A stretch of DNA of 64,000 nucleotides from Verrucosispora sp. NA02020 (GTDB lineage: Bacteria > Actinomycetota > Actinomycetes > Mycobacteriales > Micromonosporaceae): positions 3,534,001 through 3,598,000 of the forward strand of contig NZ_CP054923.1 of NCBI RefSeq assembly GCF_013364215.1, read 5' to 3'. This document shows, in pieces, positions 8,381 through 17,287 of the stretch. The notes under the pieces are model-generated. The model searched no databases and was not told the DNA's origin. It saw nothing but the letters and a program-made list of their open reading frames with translations. The position numbers were made by a program, and so were the translations under genes. Every line of letters starts with the position of its first letter. Position 1 is the stretch's first letter.

Positions 8381-9274
8381 TCAGGCCGGCCGACTCGTCG
8401 TGGCGGCCCGGATGCCGTCGAGGCCGAGCAGCGCGGTGGCGGCGGTGCTGGGATGCCGACCACCCGCGGTCGCCACGGCGAGCTGCCAGTGCGGCGGGTC
8501 GGTGAGCGGCACGAAGCGCGCGGCGGTCCGCTTGCCCCGGAAGACCTGGGGTACGACGGCGACGCCGAGCCCGTGACCGACCAGGTCGAGCAACCAGTGC
8601 ACGTCGTTGACCTCGAACGCGACGCGCCGCTCCACCCCGGCGGCGGCCATCGCCTGGTCGACGGCGTCGCGGCTGATCCAGCCGGGGGAGAAGTCGACGA
8701 ACGTCTCGCCCGGCAACTCCCGCAGGTCGACTGCGGTGCGTTCGCGCAGCGGATGGGTCGGCCCGCAGGCCAGCACCAGCGGCTCGGCCCGGAACGGAGC
8801 CAACGCGACGCCGGGCACCACGCTCGCGGGCGCGGAGACGAACGCCAGGTCGAGGTCGCCGGTGCGGACCCGTTCGATCAGGTCGGGTGAGCCGCCCTGA
8901 CGCAACCGGATCTCGACACCGGGGTGGGCGGCGTGAAACCGGGCCAACGTCGCCGCGAGGTCGACCGCGCCGAGGCACTGGAGGGTGCCGATGGCGAGCG
9001 TGCCGCGCAGCAGTCCGCGTACGGCGGCGACCGCGTCCTTGGCGGCGGCCACGTTGGCCAGGGCGTGCCGGGCCTGGGTGAGCAGCGCCCGCCCCTCGTC
9101 GGTCAGCTCCACGCTGCGGGTGTTGCGGACGAAGAGGCTGGCACCCAGCTCACGTTCCAGCGAGCGGATGGACGTGGAGAGGCCGGACTGCGCCACGTGC
9201 AGACGCTCGGCGGCGCGGGTGAAGTGCCGTTCCTCGGCGACCGCCACGAAGTACTCGAGCTGGCGCAACTCCAC
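8381..9274 (-). CDS. LysR family transcriptional regulator
   Basis: A 297-residue regulator starting MELRQLEYFVAVAEERHFTRAAERLHVAQSG, the classic LysR winged helix (residues 1-60), followed by a LysR substrate-binding domain (about 90-290) with LAIGTLQCLGAVDL. It is transcribed away from the aldo/keto reductase gene at 9410, the usual layout for a LysR protein and its target. The start is GTG at 9274. The effector is unknown. Confidence 0.93.
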   Translation of the reverse strand: MELRQLEYFVAVAEERHFTRAAERLHVAQSGLSTSIRSLERELGASLFVRNTRSVELTDEGRALLTQARHALANVAAAKDAVAAVRGLLRGTLAIGTLQCLGAVDLAATLARFHAAHPGVEIRLRQGGSPDLIERVRTGDLDLAFVSAPASVVPGVALAPFRAEPLVLACGPTHPLRERTAVDLRELPGETFVDFSPGWISRDAVDQAMAAAGVERRVAFEVNDVHWLLDLVGHGLGVAVVPQVFRGKRTAARFVPLTDPPHWQLAVATAGGRHPSTAATALLGLDGIRAATTSRPA

Positions 9275-9303
9275 GATTCATCACCGCCACCGATTGCCGG
9301 AAT

Positions 9304-9315
9304 CAGATTCTTCTG
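9304..9315. promoter_or_regulatory. Possible LysR operator in divergent promoter region
   Basis: CAGATTCTTCTG forms a small inverted repeat (CAGA/TCTG) in the 135-base gap between lysR and the reductase gene. TTGGAC and TAGAAG, 16 bases apart just downstream, could be the reductase promoter. The assignment rests on position and symmetry only. Confidence 0.35.
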
Positions 9316-9409
9316 TTGGACAGCTTAGCTATCGGGGTAGAAGGTGGAATCCGGGCGTTGCGGGCCACCCGCCCGCCCGCCAACCGCACTGCTTCGAGGA
9401 GGAGCCTGT

Positions 9410-10270
9410 ATGCAGACCCGCCGTATCGGTGACGTCGCCGTCGGCGCGATCGGCCTCGGCGCCATGCCGATGTCGATCGAGGGCCGCCCCGACGAACAGC
9501 GTTCGATCGCCACCATCCATGCCGCGCTGGACGCCGGGGTCACGCTGATCGACACCGCGGACGCCTATCACCTGGGCCCCGCCGACGCCGGTCACAACGA
9601 GTCGTTGATCGCCAACGCCGTGGCGAGCTACGGCGGCGACACGTCCGGCGTGCTGATCGCCACGAAGGGCGGCCACGTACGCCCCGGCGACGGCCTCTGG
9701 ACGCTGAACGGCAGGCCCGAGCACCTCCGGGACGCCGTCGAGTCGTCGCTCAAGCGGCTCGGGGTCGAGGCGATCGGCCTCTACCAGTTCCACCGCCCCG
9801 ACCCGAACACCCCGTACGCGGACTCCATCGGCGCCCTGCGGGACCTGCTCGACGCCGGGAAGATCCGGATGGCCGGCATCTCCAACGCCGACCCCGACCA
9901 GATCAGGCAGGCCAACGAGATCCTCGGCGGCCGACTGGTCAGCGTGCAGAACCAGTTCTCGCCCGCCTTCCGGTCCAGCGAACCGGAGCTGGCGCTCTGC
10001 GCCGAGCTCGGCATCGCGTTCCTGCCCTGGAGTCCGCTCGGCGGCATCTCCAACGCCGCCGAACTGGGTTCCCGGTTCGCGGTCTTCGCCGAGGTCGCCC
10101 GGGAGCGCGGCGTCAGTCCGCAACAGGTCTGCCTGGCCTGGATGCTGGCGAAGGCGCCCACGGTGATCCCGATCCCCGGTTCGTCGCGCCCGGAGACGAT
10201 CCGGGACTCGGTCGGCGCGGCCGACCTGGAACTCTCGACCGAGGAGTTGGCCCGCCTCGACGCGGCCTGA
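9410..10270 (+). CDS. Aldo/keto reductase
   Basis: A 286-residue NADPH-dependent oxidoreductase with a TIM-barrel fold. The catalytic tetrad is visible: Asp and Tyr in DTADAYHLGP, Lys in IATKGG and His in YQFHRPD. The C-terminus holds the cofactor motif IPIPGSSRPETI. ATG 9410 follows GAGGAGG at a good distance; an upstream in-frame ATG at 9344 has no such site. It is divergent from the LysR regulator and probably controlled by it. Substrate unknown; family members reduce aldehydes, ketones or sugars. Confidence 0.93.
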   Translation: MQTRRIGDVAVGAIGLGAMPMSIEGRPDEQRSIATIHAALDAGVTLIDTADAYHLGPADAGHNESLIANAVASYGGDTSGVLIATKGGHVRPGDGLWTLNGRPEHLRDAVESSLKRLGVEAIGLYQFHRPDPNTPYADSIGALRDLLDAGKIRMAGISNADPDQIRQANEILGGRLVSVQNQFSPAFRSSEPELALCAELGIAFLPWSPLGGISNAAELGSRFAVFAEVARERGVSPQQVCLAWMLAKAPTVIPIPGSSRPETIRDSVGAADLELSTEELARLDAA

Positions 10271-10282
10271 CCGACCGGTATC

Positions 10283-10326
10283 CGCGAGCCCCTCCTCCGA
10301 CCCCGGTCTGGAGGACGGGGCTCGCG
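10283..10326 (+). terminator. Terminator hairpin after aldo/keto reductase gene
   Basis: CGCGAGCCCC-TCCTCC pairs with GGAGGA-C-GGGGCTCGCG, a 16-base-pair stem with one bulged base and an 11-base loop, starting 12 bases after the stop codon. No T-run follows, as is common in high-GC actinomycetes. Confidence 0.75.
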
Positions 10327-10391
10327 GCCGGTGCGCGACTGCCATCGACCGTCTACTATCGACGGTGATCAGCCGGTGCCGGGAGGTCGCC

Positions 10392-12284
10392 ATGCGCAGG
10401 TCGATGCCGTGCCTCGTCGCCGTCTCCGGCCTGCTGGCCGGGCTGGCTCTGGCGGTCGTGCCGGACAGTGCCCGTCCTTCGACGGCTGCCGGCAGCGTGA
10501 CGGCCGCCGACGATCTGGCCGCCTCCTGGACCGGCCCGTTGAGCACCCGGGGCCGGTACGTGGTCGACGCCCACGGCAACCGCTTCAAGCTCAGGTCCGG
10601 CAACTGGCACGGCGCCAGCGGCACCTGGACCGGCAGCGGCGACCGCGCCGACCCGGCCACCCACCACGCCGGGGAGATGGCCGACCAGATCCCGATCGGC
10701 CTGGACCGCGCCCCGATGGCCGAGATCGTCGCCGGCTTCCACGAACTCGGCCTCAACAGCATCCGCCTGCCGTTCTCCAACGAGATGATCCGCGACACCC
10801 GCCCGGTGCCGGACGCCGCCGTCCGCGCCAACCCGCACCTGCGCGGCCGGACCCCGATCCAGGTGTACGACGAGACGGTCCGGACGCTGACCGCCGAGGG
10901 ATTCGCGGTCATCCTCAACAACCACACCAACACCTCGCGCTGGTGCTGTGGCGTCGACGGCAACGAACGCTGGAACGCCAGCCAGAGCACCGCCCAGTGG
11001 GAACAGGACTGGCTCCTGATGGCCCGCCGGTACGCCGGCAACCCCCGGGTCGTCGGCGCCGACCTCTACAACGAGGTACGCTGCACCGTCCTCGACGACC
11101 CGAACTGGGGACTCGGCGACCGGCACGACTGGCACGCCGCCGCCCAGCGGGTCGGTGACCGGATCCTCACCGAGGCCAACCCCCACCTGCTGATCATCAT
11201 CGAGGGCATCAACTGGTACGGCCTGCCGGTGGACGGATTCCCGCACGGGCGCCCCACCCTCGAACCGGTCGGCCGGCTCTCGCACACCCTGGTGCGCTCC
11301 CACAAACTGGTCTACTCGGCGCACTTCTACGGCTACACCGGCCCGAACCACAGCGGTGCCACCGGCATCGGCGAGACCAGCGACCCCCGCTACCAGGACC
11401 TCACCCGCGACCAGCTCGTGGAGACCGTACGGCGGCAGGCGACGTACGTGGCGCTCGACGCCGACCGGCACTTCACCGCACCGGTCTGGATCAGCGAGTT
11501 CGGCGTCGGCGGCCGGGACAATACCAACCAGCGATCCCGGGACTGGTTCCACCACTTCGTCGACCACCTGATCGCCACCGACGCCGACTTCGCGTACTGG
11601 CCCCTGGTCGGCTGGCACGACAACCGGCGGGGCAACGGTTGGGCGCTGCTGCACTGGGACGCCGCCGGTCACCGGATGGGCCTCTACGACGGCGACGACT
11701 GGCGGGCCGACGCGTGGCGTCGCCTGGTCACCGGTGGCCGGACCGGTCCGGTCACCCCGGTACGGGAGTGGTCGATGCTGACCCTCGACCACACCGACCT
11801 GAACCAATCAGTGCGGATGCGTGCCGCCCCGGACTGGGACTCCGGCGCCCGCAAGGCGGTCTGCCCCGACGACCAGCGGCTCATCGGCCTGAGCCGCACC
11901 GGTAACCGGGGCCTGTGCACCGACGCCCCGGACACCGGCGGCCACGTGGTGGTCCGCGACGAGTCGCACGTCGACGTCGACTGGGCCTCCGGCTTCACCA
12001 AGCTGCAATGCCCGCCGCACAAGACCGTCGTCGGGTATGCCGTCCGTGGCGCCAACCTGTCGTCCGTGCTCTGCCGCGACGCGGGCACCACCGTCGGTGG
12101 CACCCGCCGGACGGTCTGGTTCGACCGTGGCGACAACCGCCCGCCCGGCAATCCCGGCGGCGACTTCGCCAACGGCCACCACAAGGGACAGTGCGCCGTC
12201 GGTGAACACCTCGTCGGCGTGGCCTACCGCGCCTGGATCTGGTCACCCGGCAAGGAACCCGACGCCCTGCTGTGCCGTAGCTGA
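10392..12284 (+). CDS. Secreted glycoside hydrolase family 5 (cellulase-like) protein
   Basis: A 630-residue protein with a signal peptide (charged start MRRSMPC, then a hydrophobic stretch, cleavage probably near residue 30). The GH5 barrel spans about residues 40-450; the acid/base Glu lies in DLYNEVRC and the nucleophile in WISEFGVGG. Members cleave beta-glucans, mannans or glycosphingolipids; the exact target is open. The last 150 residues hold three similar units, each with a pattern like C-x(5)-[LV][IV]G followed about 10-20 residues later by L-C (around residues 490, 540 and 601-628). I do not recognise this as a named binding domain. GGGAGGTCGCC precedes ATG 10392. No operon partners. 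Confidence 0.85.
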   Translation: MRRSMPCLVAVSGLLAGLALAVVPDSARPSTAAGSVTAADDLAASWTGPLSTRGRYVVDAHGNRFKLRSGNWHGASGTWTGSGDRADPATHHAGEMADQIPIGLDRAPMAEIVAGFHELGLNSIRLPFSNEMIRDTRPVPDAAVRANPHLRGRTPIQVYDETVRTLTAEGFAVILNNHTNTSRWCCGVDGNERWNASQSTAQWEQDWLLMARRYAGNPRVVGADLYNEVRCTVLDDPNWGLGDRHDWHAAAQRVGDRILTEANPHLLIIIEGINWYGLPVDGFPHGRPTLEPVGRLSHTLVRSHKLVYSAHFYGYTGPNHSGATGIGETSDPRYQDLTRDQLVETVRRQATYVALDADRHFTAPVWISEFGVGGRDNTNQRSRDWFHHFVDHLIATDADFAYWPLVGWHDNRRGNGWALLHWDAAGHRMGLYDGDDWRADAWRRLVTGGRTGPVTPVREWSMLTLDHTDLNQSVRMRAAPDWDSGARKAVCPDDQRLIGLSRTGNRGLCTDAPDTGGHVVVRDESHVDVDWASGFTKLQCPPHKTVVGYAVRGANLSSVLCRDAGTTVGGTRRTVWFDRGDNRPPGNPGGDFANGHHKGQCAVGEHLVGVAYRAWIWSPGKEPDALLCRS

Positions 12285-12598
12285 CCCGGGCAGAGTGCGG
12301 CTCAGGTCACCCCGAGGGTGACGGCCAGCGAGACGACCGTCGCGGGCGCGTCGGGATGGCGGATCGTGTCGGCGAGAATGTCCCGAGATGCGGGCCGGTC
12401 ACGTACCTCAGCGTTGATCGGGTCGCGCCGTAGCGCACCTGCCGGTGAACTCCTGCCAGTCGGCCGACGGCGGCTGCTGACGATCCGTCCACGCCGCTCA
12501 GCTCGAAAGAGCCCACACCTGAGATGGCTGGCTTCGCGATCGCCGTTGACGCTTCCATCCGTCTTGCCGGTCTGTCGGATGAAGCGCCTGATGTGGCG

Positions 12599-12644
12599 GG
12601 TGGGTAGATCTGTTGTCGCTCCAGCAGCAACAAATCTACCCACC
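12599..12644. repeat. Hairpin element, GGTGGGTAGAT arms
   Basis: GGTGGGTAGATCTGTTG (12599-12615) and CAACAAATCTACCCACC (12628-12644) pair over 17 positions with a single mismatch. The local base use (AT-richer) differs from the surrounding DNA. It may be a terminator or a small interspersed element. Confidence 0.65.
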
Positions 12645-12701
12645 TTCGCGGGCTCGCCCCGCCTCGCGCGCCCACGCCGCCCTACGCCGGCGAGGAGATG
12701 T

Positions 12702-12749
12702 TAGGAAGGGTCCCCTGCTATGCACCAGGCGCTAGCAGGGGACCCTTCC
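12702..12749. repeat. Nested palindrome, AGGAAGGG family, copy 2
   Basis: Perfect 18-base arms (12702-12719 and 12732-12749) with a 12-base loop. The outer half AGGAAGGGTCCC and the loop core AGGCG match the element at 5742-5789 (read on the opposite strand). It sits 34 bases beyond the end of the minus-strand gene at 12784 and could serve as its terminator. Confidence 0.85.
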
Positions 12750-12783
12750 TTGCACGAATGCGCGCCGGAGGTACCAGCGCGAG

Positions 12784-13359
12784 TCAGCGGCGGTCCAGTT
12801 CCGACTGGAGGCGTTGCAGGAGCGTCTTGCGGGCCTTGCCGCCGCGTTCGCGTCGCAGCGCCGCCCGGAGCTGGTTCTTGTCCAGCCCGGGTACGAGTCG
12901 ACTGGCCTCGGGAACCGTCAGTTCGGTGAGCCGCTCGGCCGAGGTGGCGGACCGGCCTCGGGGCGAGGTCGCCTCCTTGCGGGCGCGTTTGGCCGGTCCC
13001 GTGTTGGCGACGAACTGCCGACCGGTCCGTGACGCCTGCCGCTTCTTGGTCTCGGTGTCGCGCTTCTGCTCGTCCGAGAGCTTTTCCCACGCCTTCTTCG
13101 GCAGGTATCGCGCCGTTTCGTCACCCTTGCGGGCCCGGGTGGAGCCGGTGCTGGTCTGCCACTTCTCCGCACCCCAGCGCTCCAACGACCGTTGCCGTGA
13201 GTCCTTCGGCCCCAGGAAGCCGCCGCCGCGCCGCTCGTACTCCTTGGTGAGCAGTTGCGACTTACGGGCCGACCACTGACCGGGCCGGCCGCCCCGGTCG
13301 GAGGCCATGATCTCGGCCTTGATCTGCTCCCGGAGTTCCGGTTTCGTGTACCGCGCCAT
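12784..13359 (-). CDS. Conserved basic protein of unknown function (DUF5872-like)
   Basis: A 191-residue, very lysine/arginine-rich soluble protein. The N-terminal half (YTKPELREQIKAEIMASDRGG, then PGQWSARKSQLL and RYLPKKAWEKLSDEQK) matches my memory of a bacterial family of unknown function often called DUF5872, found near stress or plasmid genes; the assignment is by recall. The C-terminal half is a charged, alanine-rich tail with a helix-forming segment (LTELTVPEASRLVPGLDKNQ). Nucleic-acid association is plausible from charge alone. No clear ribosome-binding site precedes ATG 13359. It stands alone, followed by an inverted-repeat element. Confidence 0.7.
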   Translation of the reverse strand: MARYTKPELREQIKAEIMASDRGGRPGQWSARKSQLLTKEYERRGGGFLGPKDSRQRSLERWGAEKWQTSTGSTRARKGDETARYLPKKAWEKLSDEQKRDTETKKRQASRTGRQFVANTGPAKRARKEATSPRGRSATSAERLTELTVPEASRLVPGLDKNQLRAALRRERGGKARKTLLQRLQSELDRR

Positions 13360-13447
13360 GCCGGGTCGTTACCCGAACGCGGCCCTGGTGAACGTGGCCG
13401 TCGGGGTCGGGCCTCGGCGGCGGCGAAGCCACTCGCCGGCCTCTGCC

Positions 13448-14098
13448 ATGCTTGGCAGGGTGACGACCGGCCATCCCCGCACCCATCGTCGTACCCGCCG
13501 TCCCTGGCGACTCCTGCTCGCGCTCGGTGCCGTCGCGGCCCTGGGCGCGGCCGCCTACGTGGTGGTGCCGCAACTGCTGCCGCCGGGACCGCGCCCGCTG
13601 TTCCAGATGCCGGTGGGCTGCGGCGAGACGTGGCAGGTGGGCACCTACCCCGGCCACGGCGAGTACGACGTCGACTTCTTCCCGCTCCAGGGCGAGCAGT
13701 GGGGGCAGCCGGTGCTCGCCTCGTACGCGGGCACCGTCACGGTGTCCGGCATCAACGGGTCGCTGGGTGGGCGTACACCGGAGAATCCGGAGGGCCCCCG
13801 GGGCCGGGGCGGCGGCTACTGGGTGAAGATCGACCACGGCGGTCGGTGGGAGACGCAGTATCTGCACCTGCTCGAACCGCCGCTGGTGGAGGAGGGGCAG
13901 CGGGTCGCGCAGGGTGAGCAGATCGGGCGGATCGGCAGCACCGGCAACTCGGGCGCTCCGCACCTGCACTACGAGCAGCGGGTGGGCTGGCAGAAGGTGG
14001 AGACCTGGTTCGACGGCGTGCCGTCCGGCATCACCAGCGACGACGCCGAGTTCACGATGAAGCTGACCAGCAACAACTGCCCCGACGGGCAGCCCTGA
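13448..14098 (+). CDS. M23 family metallopeptidase, membrane-anchored or secreted
   Basis: A 216-residue protein with a basic N-terminus and one hydrophobic span (LLLALGAVAALGAAAYVVV, about residues 23-41), so it probably acts outside the membrane on peptidoglycan peptide bridges. The LytM/M23 fold shows the metal-site patterns HGEYDVDF and PHLHYE plus the glycine-rich core GSTGNSG. The domain is near the short end for the family. ATG 13448 lacks an obvious ribosome-binding site; GTG 13460 is an alternative start. A lone gene, likely cell-wall remodelling. Confidence 0.8.
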   Translation: MLGRVTTGHPRTHRRTRRPWRLLLALGAVAALGAAAYVVVPQLLPPGPRPLFQMPVGCGETWQVGTYPGHGEYDVDFFPLQGEQWGQPVLASYAGTVTVSGINGSLGGRTPENPEGPRGRGGGYWVKIDHGGRWETQYLHLLEPPLVEEGQRVAQGEQIGRIGSTGNSGAPHLHYEQRVGWQKVETWFDGVPSGITSDDAEFTMKLTSNNCPDGQP

Positions 14099-14146
14099 GT
14101 CAGCGGCGAGGACGACAGTGTCGGACCCCTCTGCTGGGATACCGGC

Positions 14147-14608
14147 ATGGGTGTTCTGTACGACTACTTTCGCGCGGCCGACGACGCCGCGGCGGTGCGG
14201 CTGATGGCGGAGATCGACGGCGGGCCGGTGGCTCTCGCCGACGGGCGGCCCGGTGTCGACGCGATCGACTGCAAGGGCATCGACCCGTCGGTGACGCTGG
14301 GCGAGTTGGTGGCTCTCGTGCGCAATGAGGCGGACGCCGACGACCCGGTGAAGGACCGGCTGGTGTGGAGCGGGGCCGAGGACGGCCCCTGGTTGACCGC
14401 GCTCGACGACGCGACCCGGGATACGCTGGCGTCGATCACCGCCGACCAGACGCCCGAGTTGTCCGCGCGATGGGGACGCAGCGAGGAACTCGCCTGGGAC
14501 GGGCCGCTTCCCGACGACCAGATGCAGCCGGTGATCGAGGAGGTCAGCGCGCTCGCCCGACGGGCCCGGGACGCCGACGAACACCTCTACTGCTGGTCCT
14601 GCCTCTGA
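14147..14608 (+). CDS. Hypothetical protein, 153 residues
   Basis: A small acidic protein starting MGVLYDYFRAADDAAAVRL, with no signal peptide or membrane span. I recognise no domain, although this opening is familiar from unannotated actinomycete proteins. Codon use matches the neighbours, with strong G/C in third positions, which supports real coding. It ends DEHLYCWSCL, with two cysteines close to the terminus. It follows the M23 gene by 48 bases on the same strand but need not be functionally linked. Confidence 0.65.
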   Translation: MGVLYDYFRAADDAAAVRLMAEIDGGPVALADGRPGVDAIDCKGIDPSVTLGELVALVRNEADADDPVKDRLVWSGAEDGPWLTALDDATRDTLASITADQTPELSARWGRSEELAWDGPLPDDQMQPVIEEVSALARRARDADEHLYCWSCL

Positions 14609-14712
14609 TCCTGCCGCCGTACGCGTCCTGCCGTCACGGCCGTTTGCGGTTAGCGTGAGGTCCAGGAGGGAGCCGGCGGAACCACGTCCTGCCAGATATA
14701 CCCCGATTTATG

Positions 14713-14741
14713 TTGACAATCGCCGGAGAGCAGGCCAGACT
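14713..14741 (+). promoter_or_regulatory. Promoter of the oligopeptide-type ABC operon
   Basis: A perfect -35 box TTGACA (14713-14718) and a -10-like CAGACT (14736-14741) are spaced by 17 bases, 47 bases before the ATG at 14789. The region is AT-richer than its surroundings. Confidence 0.6.
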
Positions 14742-14788
14742 CGCCAAAATCTTTCAGTAGTAGCCGGGAAAGAATCCAGGGGAGGACC

Positions 14789-16324
14789 ATGTCCAGCACC
14801 AGATTCCGGTTGGCCGGCGCCACCTTCACCCTGATGCTCGTCGCAGTCGCGGGCTGCACCACGGGCGAGGGGGTCGACGTCGACGGGGCCGACGGGGCGA
14901 GCGCGGGCGGTGTCCTCAACGCCGCCATCGGTGGCGAACCCGACCAGCTCGACCCGCACAAGACCTCCGCCTACTACAGCTTCCAGGTCCTGGAGAACGT
15001 CTACGACACCCTGGTCGAGCCGGACGCGAACCTGGAGATGCAACCCGCGCTGGCCACTGAGTGGACCACCAGCGACGACCAGCTCACCTGGACGTTCACG
15101 CTCCGCGAGGGAGTCACGTTCTCCGACGGGTCGCCACTGACCGCCGAGGACGTCGTCTACTCGTACACCCGGATCATCGACGAGAAGCTGAACACCGCGT
15201 ACAAATTCTCCACCGTGACGTCGGTGACCGCGCCCGATCCCGCCACGGTGGTCATCGCGCTGACCGCGCCCACCCCGAACCTGCTCGCCAACCTGGGCGG
15301 CTTCAAGGGTGTGGCGATCGTGCAGAAGGCCAACATCGAGTCCGGTGAGGTGACCACCAAGCCGGTCGGCAGCGGTCCCTTCGCGATCGGCTCCTACACC
15401 AGTGGCGACAGCATCCGGCTGGTCCGCAACGACAACTACTGGGGCGAGAAGCCCAAGGTGGACGGGGTGAACTTCACCTTCGTCAGCGACCCCACCGTGG
15501 CCCTGCAGAACCTGCGTGGCGGCGAGGTCCACTGGACCGACAACCTGCCGCCGCAGCAGGTGCCCGCGCTGCTCGACGCCGACGACCTGACGGTGCGCTC
15601 GGTGCCGTCCACCGACTACTGGTACCTCGCCCTCAACCAGGCCCGTAAGCCGTTCGACAACGTCGCCGTGCGCCGGGCGATCGCCTTCGCCCTGGACCGG
15701 GAGGCGATCACCAAGGCCGCCAAGTTCGGGCTGGCCACGGTCAACCAGACCGCCATCCCGCAGAACAGTGCCTACCACTACGAGTACGCGCCGTACACGC
15801 ACGATGTGAACCAGGCCCGGCAACTGCTCGACCAGGCCGGTGTCAGCGGGTTGACCCTGGACCTGATGGTCACCACCGAGTACCCGGAGACCGTCACCGC
15901 CGCACAGGTGATCGCCTCCCAGTTGGCGGGAGTCGGCGTCACCGTCAAGATCCGTACGCTGGACTTCGCGCAGTGGCTCGACGAACAGGGCAACGGCAAC
16001 TTCGACGCGTTCATGCTCGGCTGGCTGGGCAACATCGACCCGGACGAGTTCTACTACGCCCAGCACCACAGTGGCGGCACCTTCAACTTCCACAAGTACG
16101 CCAACCCCACCGTGGACCGGCTTCTCGACCAGGCCCGCACCGAGACCGACCAGGGCGCCCGCAAGCAGCGGTACGAGCAGGTGGCCAAGCAGATCGTCGA
16201 CGACGCCAGCTACATCTACCTCTACAACCCGGATGTGGCACAGGGCTGGTCCAGCGGTCTGACCGGCTACGAGGTACGCACCGACCGGGCGATCCGGTTC
16301 CGCGACGCGGCGCTGGCGAAGTGA
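14789..16324 (+). CDS. Peptide/nickel-type ABC transporter substrate-binding lipoprotein
   Basis: A 511-residue SBP family 5 protein (DppA/OppA class). MSSTRFRLAGATFTLMLVAV is followed by a lipobox AGC, giving a lipid-anchored surface protein. The mature part shows the family order: GGVLNAAIGGEPDQLDPHK near the start, LREGVTFSDGSPLTAEDV, and the FNFHKYANPTVDRLL region near the C-terminus. ATG 14789 follows GGGGAGG. First gene of a complete five-gene import operon. Substrate not predictable: peptides, nickel chelates or opines are all known for this class. Confidence 0.92.
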   Translation: MSSTRFRLAGATFTLMLVAVAGCTTGEGVDVDGADGASAGGVLNAAIGGEPDQLDPHKTSAYYSFQVLENVYDTLVEPDANLEMQPALATEWTTSDDQLTWTFTLREGVTFSDGSPLTAEDVVYSYTRIIDEKLNTAYKFSTVTSVTAPDPATVVIALTAPTPNLLANLGGFKGVAIVQKANIESGEVTTKPVGSGPFAIGSYTSGDSIRLVRNDNYWGEKPKVDGVNFTFVSDPTVALQNLRGGEVHWTDNLPPQQVPALLDADDLTVRSVPSTDYWYLALNQARKPFDNVAVRRAIAFALDREAITKAAKFGLATVNQTAIPQNSAYHYEYAPYTHDVNQARQLLDQAGVSGLTLDLMVTTEYPETVTAAQVIASQLAGVGVTVKIRTLDFAQWLDEQGNGNFDAFMLGWLGNIDPDEFYYAQHHSGGTFNFHKYANPTVDRLLDQARTETDQGARKQRYEQVAKQIVDDASYIYLYNPDVAQGWSSGLTGYEVRTDRAIRFRDAALAK

Positions 16325-16342
16325 CCGGGGCGGGGACCGCAG

Positions 16343-17287
16343 GTGGCCCGCTTCGTGATCCGCCGGCTGGTGCAGTCCGGCGTCGTGCTGATCGGCGTGA
16401 CCCTCGTGGTGTTCCTGCTGATCCAACTGGTGCCGGGTGACCCGGTACGCGTCGCGCTCGGCACCCGTTTCGACCAGGAGACGTACGACGCGCTGCGGGC
16501 CCGTTCCGGGCTGGACCAGCCGCTGGTCCCGCAGTACTTCGACTACCTCTTCCGGGCGCTGACCGGCGACCTCGGCGTCAGTTTCCGCAGTGGCCGGCCG
16601 GTCACCGCGATCCTGCTGGAACGGCTGCCGGCGACACTGTCGCTGGCGCTCACCGCGGTGCTGTTCGCGGTGCTCGTGGCGTTCCCGCTCGGGATCGTCT
16701 CGGCCATCCGCAGCGGCTCGCTGGTCGACCACGCGGTCCGCGTGTTCAGCCAGTTCGGTGTCTCGGTGCCGGACTTCTGGATGGGCATCATGGGCATCCT
16801 GCTCTTCGCCGGGGTGCTGGGATGGTTCCCACCGTCGGGGTACGTGGCGCTGACCGAGGACCCGGCGCGGTGGGCCTCGCACGTGGTCCTGCCGGCCGCC
16901 ACGATCGGCCTGGTCACCGCCTCGATCCTGACCCGCTTCATCCGCTCGTCGATGCTGGAGGTGCTCTCCGAGGACTACGTCCGCACCGCCGAGGCGAAGG
17001 GGCTGCGGGCCCGGGTGGTGGTGCTGCGGCACGTCCTGCGCAACGCGCTCATCCCGGTGGTGACCGTGGTGGCGGTGCAACTGGCCAGTCTGCTCGGCGG
17101 GGTGATCGTGATCGAGGTGCTGTTCGCCTGGCCCGGCATCGGCCGGCTCACCTTCGACGCGGTCCGGGCCCGTGACTACCCGGTGTTGCAGGGCGCGGTG
17201 CTGCTGGTCGCGGCCCTGTTCCTGTTGGTGAACCTGCTGGTGGACGTCCTCTACGCCCGCCTCGACCCGAGGATCAGGGTCCGATGA
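16343..17287 (+). CDS. ABC transporter permease (DppB/OppB type)
   Basis: A 314-residue inner-membrane permease with six hydrophobic spans. MARFVIRRLVQSGVVLIGV opens the first span, and GDPVRVALG is typical of the DppB N-terminal loop. The EAA loop (EDYVRTAEAKGLRARVVVLRH as a landmark) contacts the ATPases. It starts at GTG 16343, 18 bases after the binding-protein stop, and overlaps the next permease by ATGA. It pairs with the DppC-type permease to form the channel. Confidence 0.92.
   Translation: MARFVIRRLVQSGVVLIGVTLVVFLLIQLVPGDPVRVALGTRFDQETYDALRARSGLDQPLVPQYFDYLFRALTGDLGVSFRSGRPVTAILLERLPATLSLALTAVLFAVLVAFPLGIVSAIRSGSLVDHAVRVFSQFGVSVPDFWMGIMGILLFAGVLGWFPPSGYVALTEDPARWASHVVLPAATIGLVTASILTRFIRSSMLEVLSEDYVRTAEAKGLRARVVVLRHVLRNALIPVVTVVAVQLASLLGGVIVIEVLFAWPGIGRLTFDAVRARDYPVLQGAVLLVAALFLLVNLLVDVLYARLDPRIRVR

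Larger units (their letters stand above)
12285..12783. other. 499-base gap holding two hairpin repeats
   Basis: No convincing gene. Short minus-strand open frames here lack a ribosome-binding site and recognisable motifs. The stretch holds a small GTCACCC/GGGTGAC hairpin at 12307-12323 that may end the GH5 transcript, and two large hairpin repeats described separately (12599-12644, 12702-12749). Confidence 0.6.

Noticed and set aside
12302..12675. Two overlapping minus-strand open frames of about 115-120 codons
   Set aside because: Arginine/serine-rich chance translations across hairpin repeats, no start signals and no recognisable motif; a decayed gene cannot be excluded.
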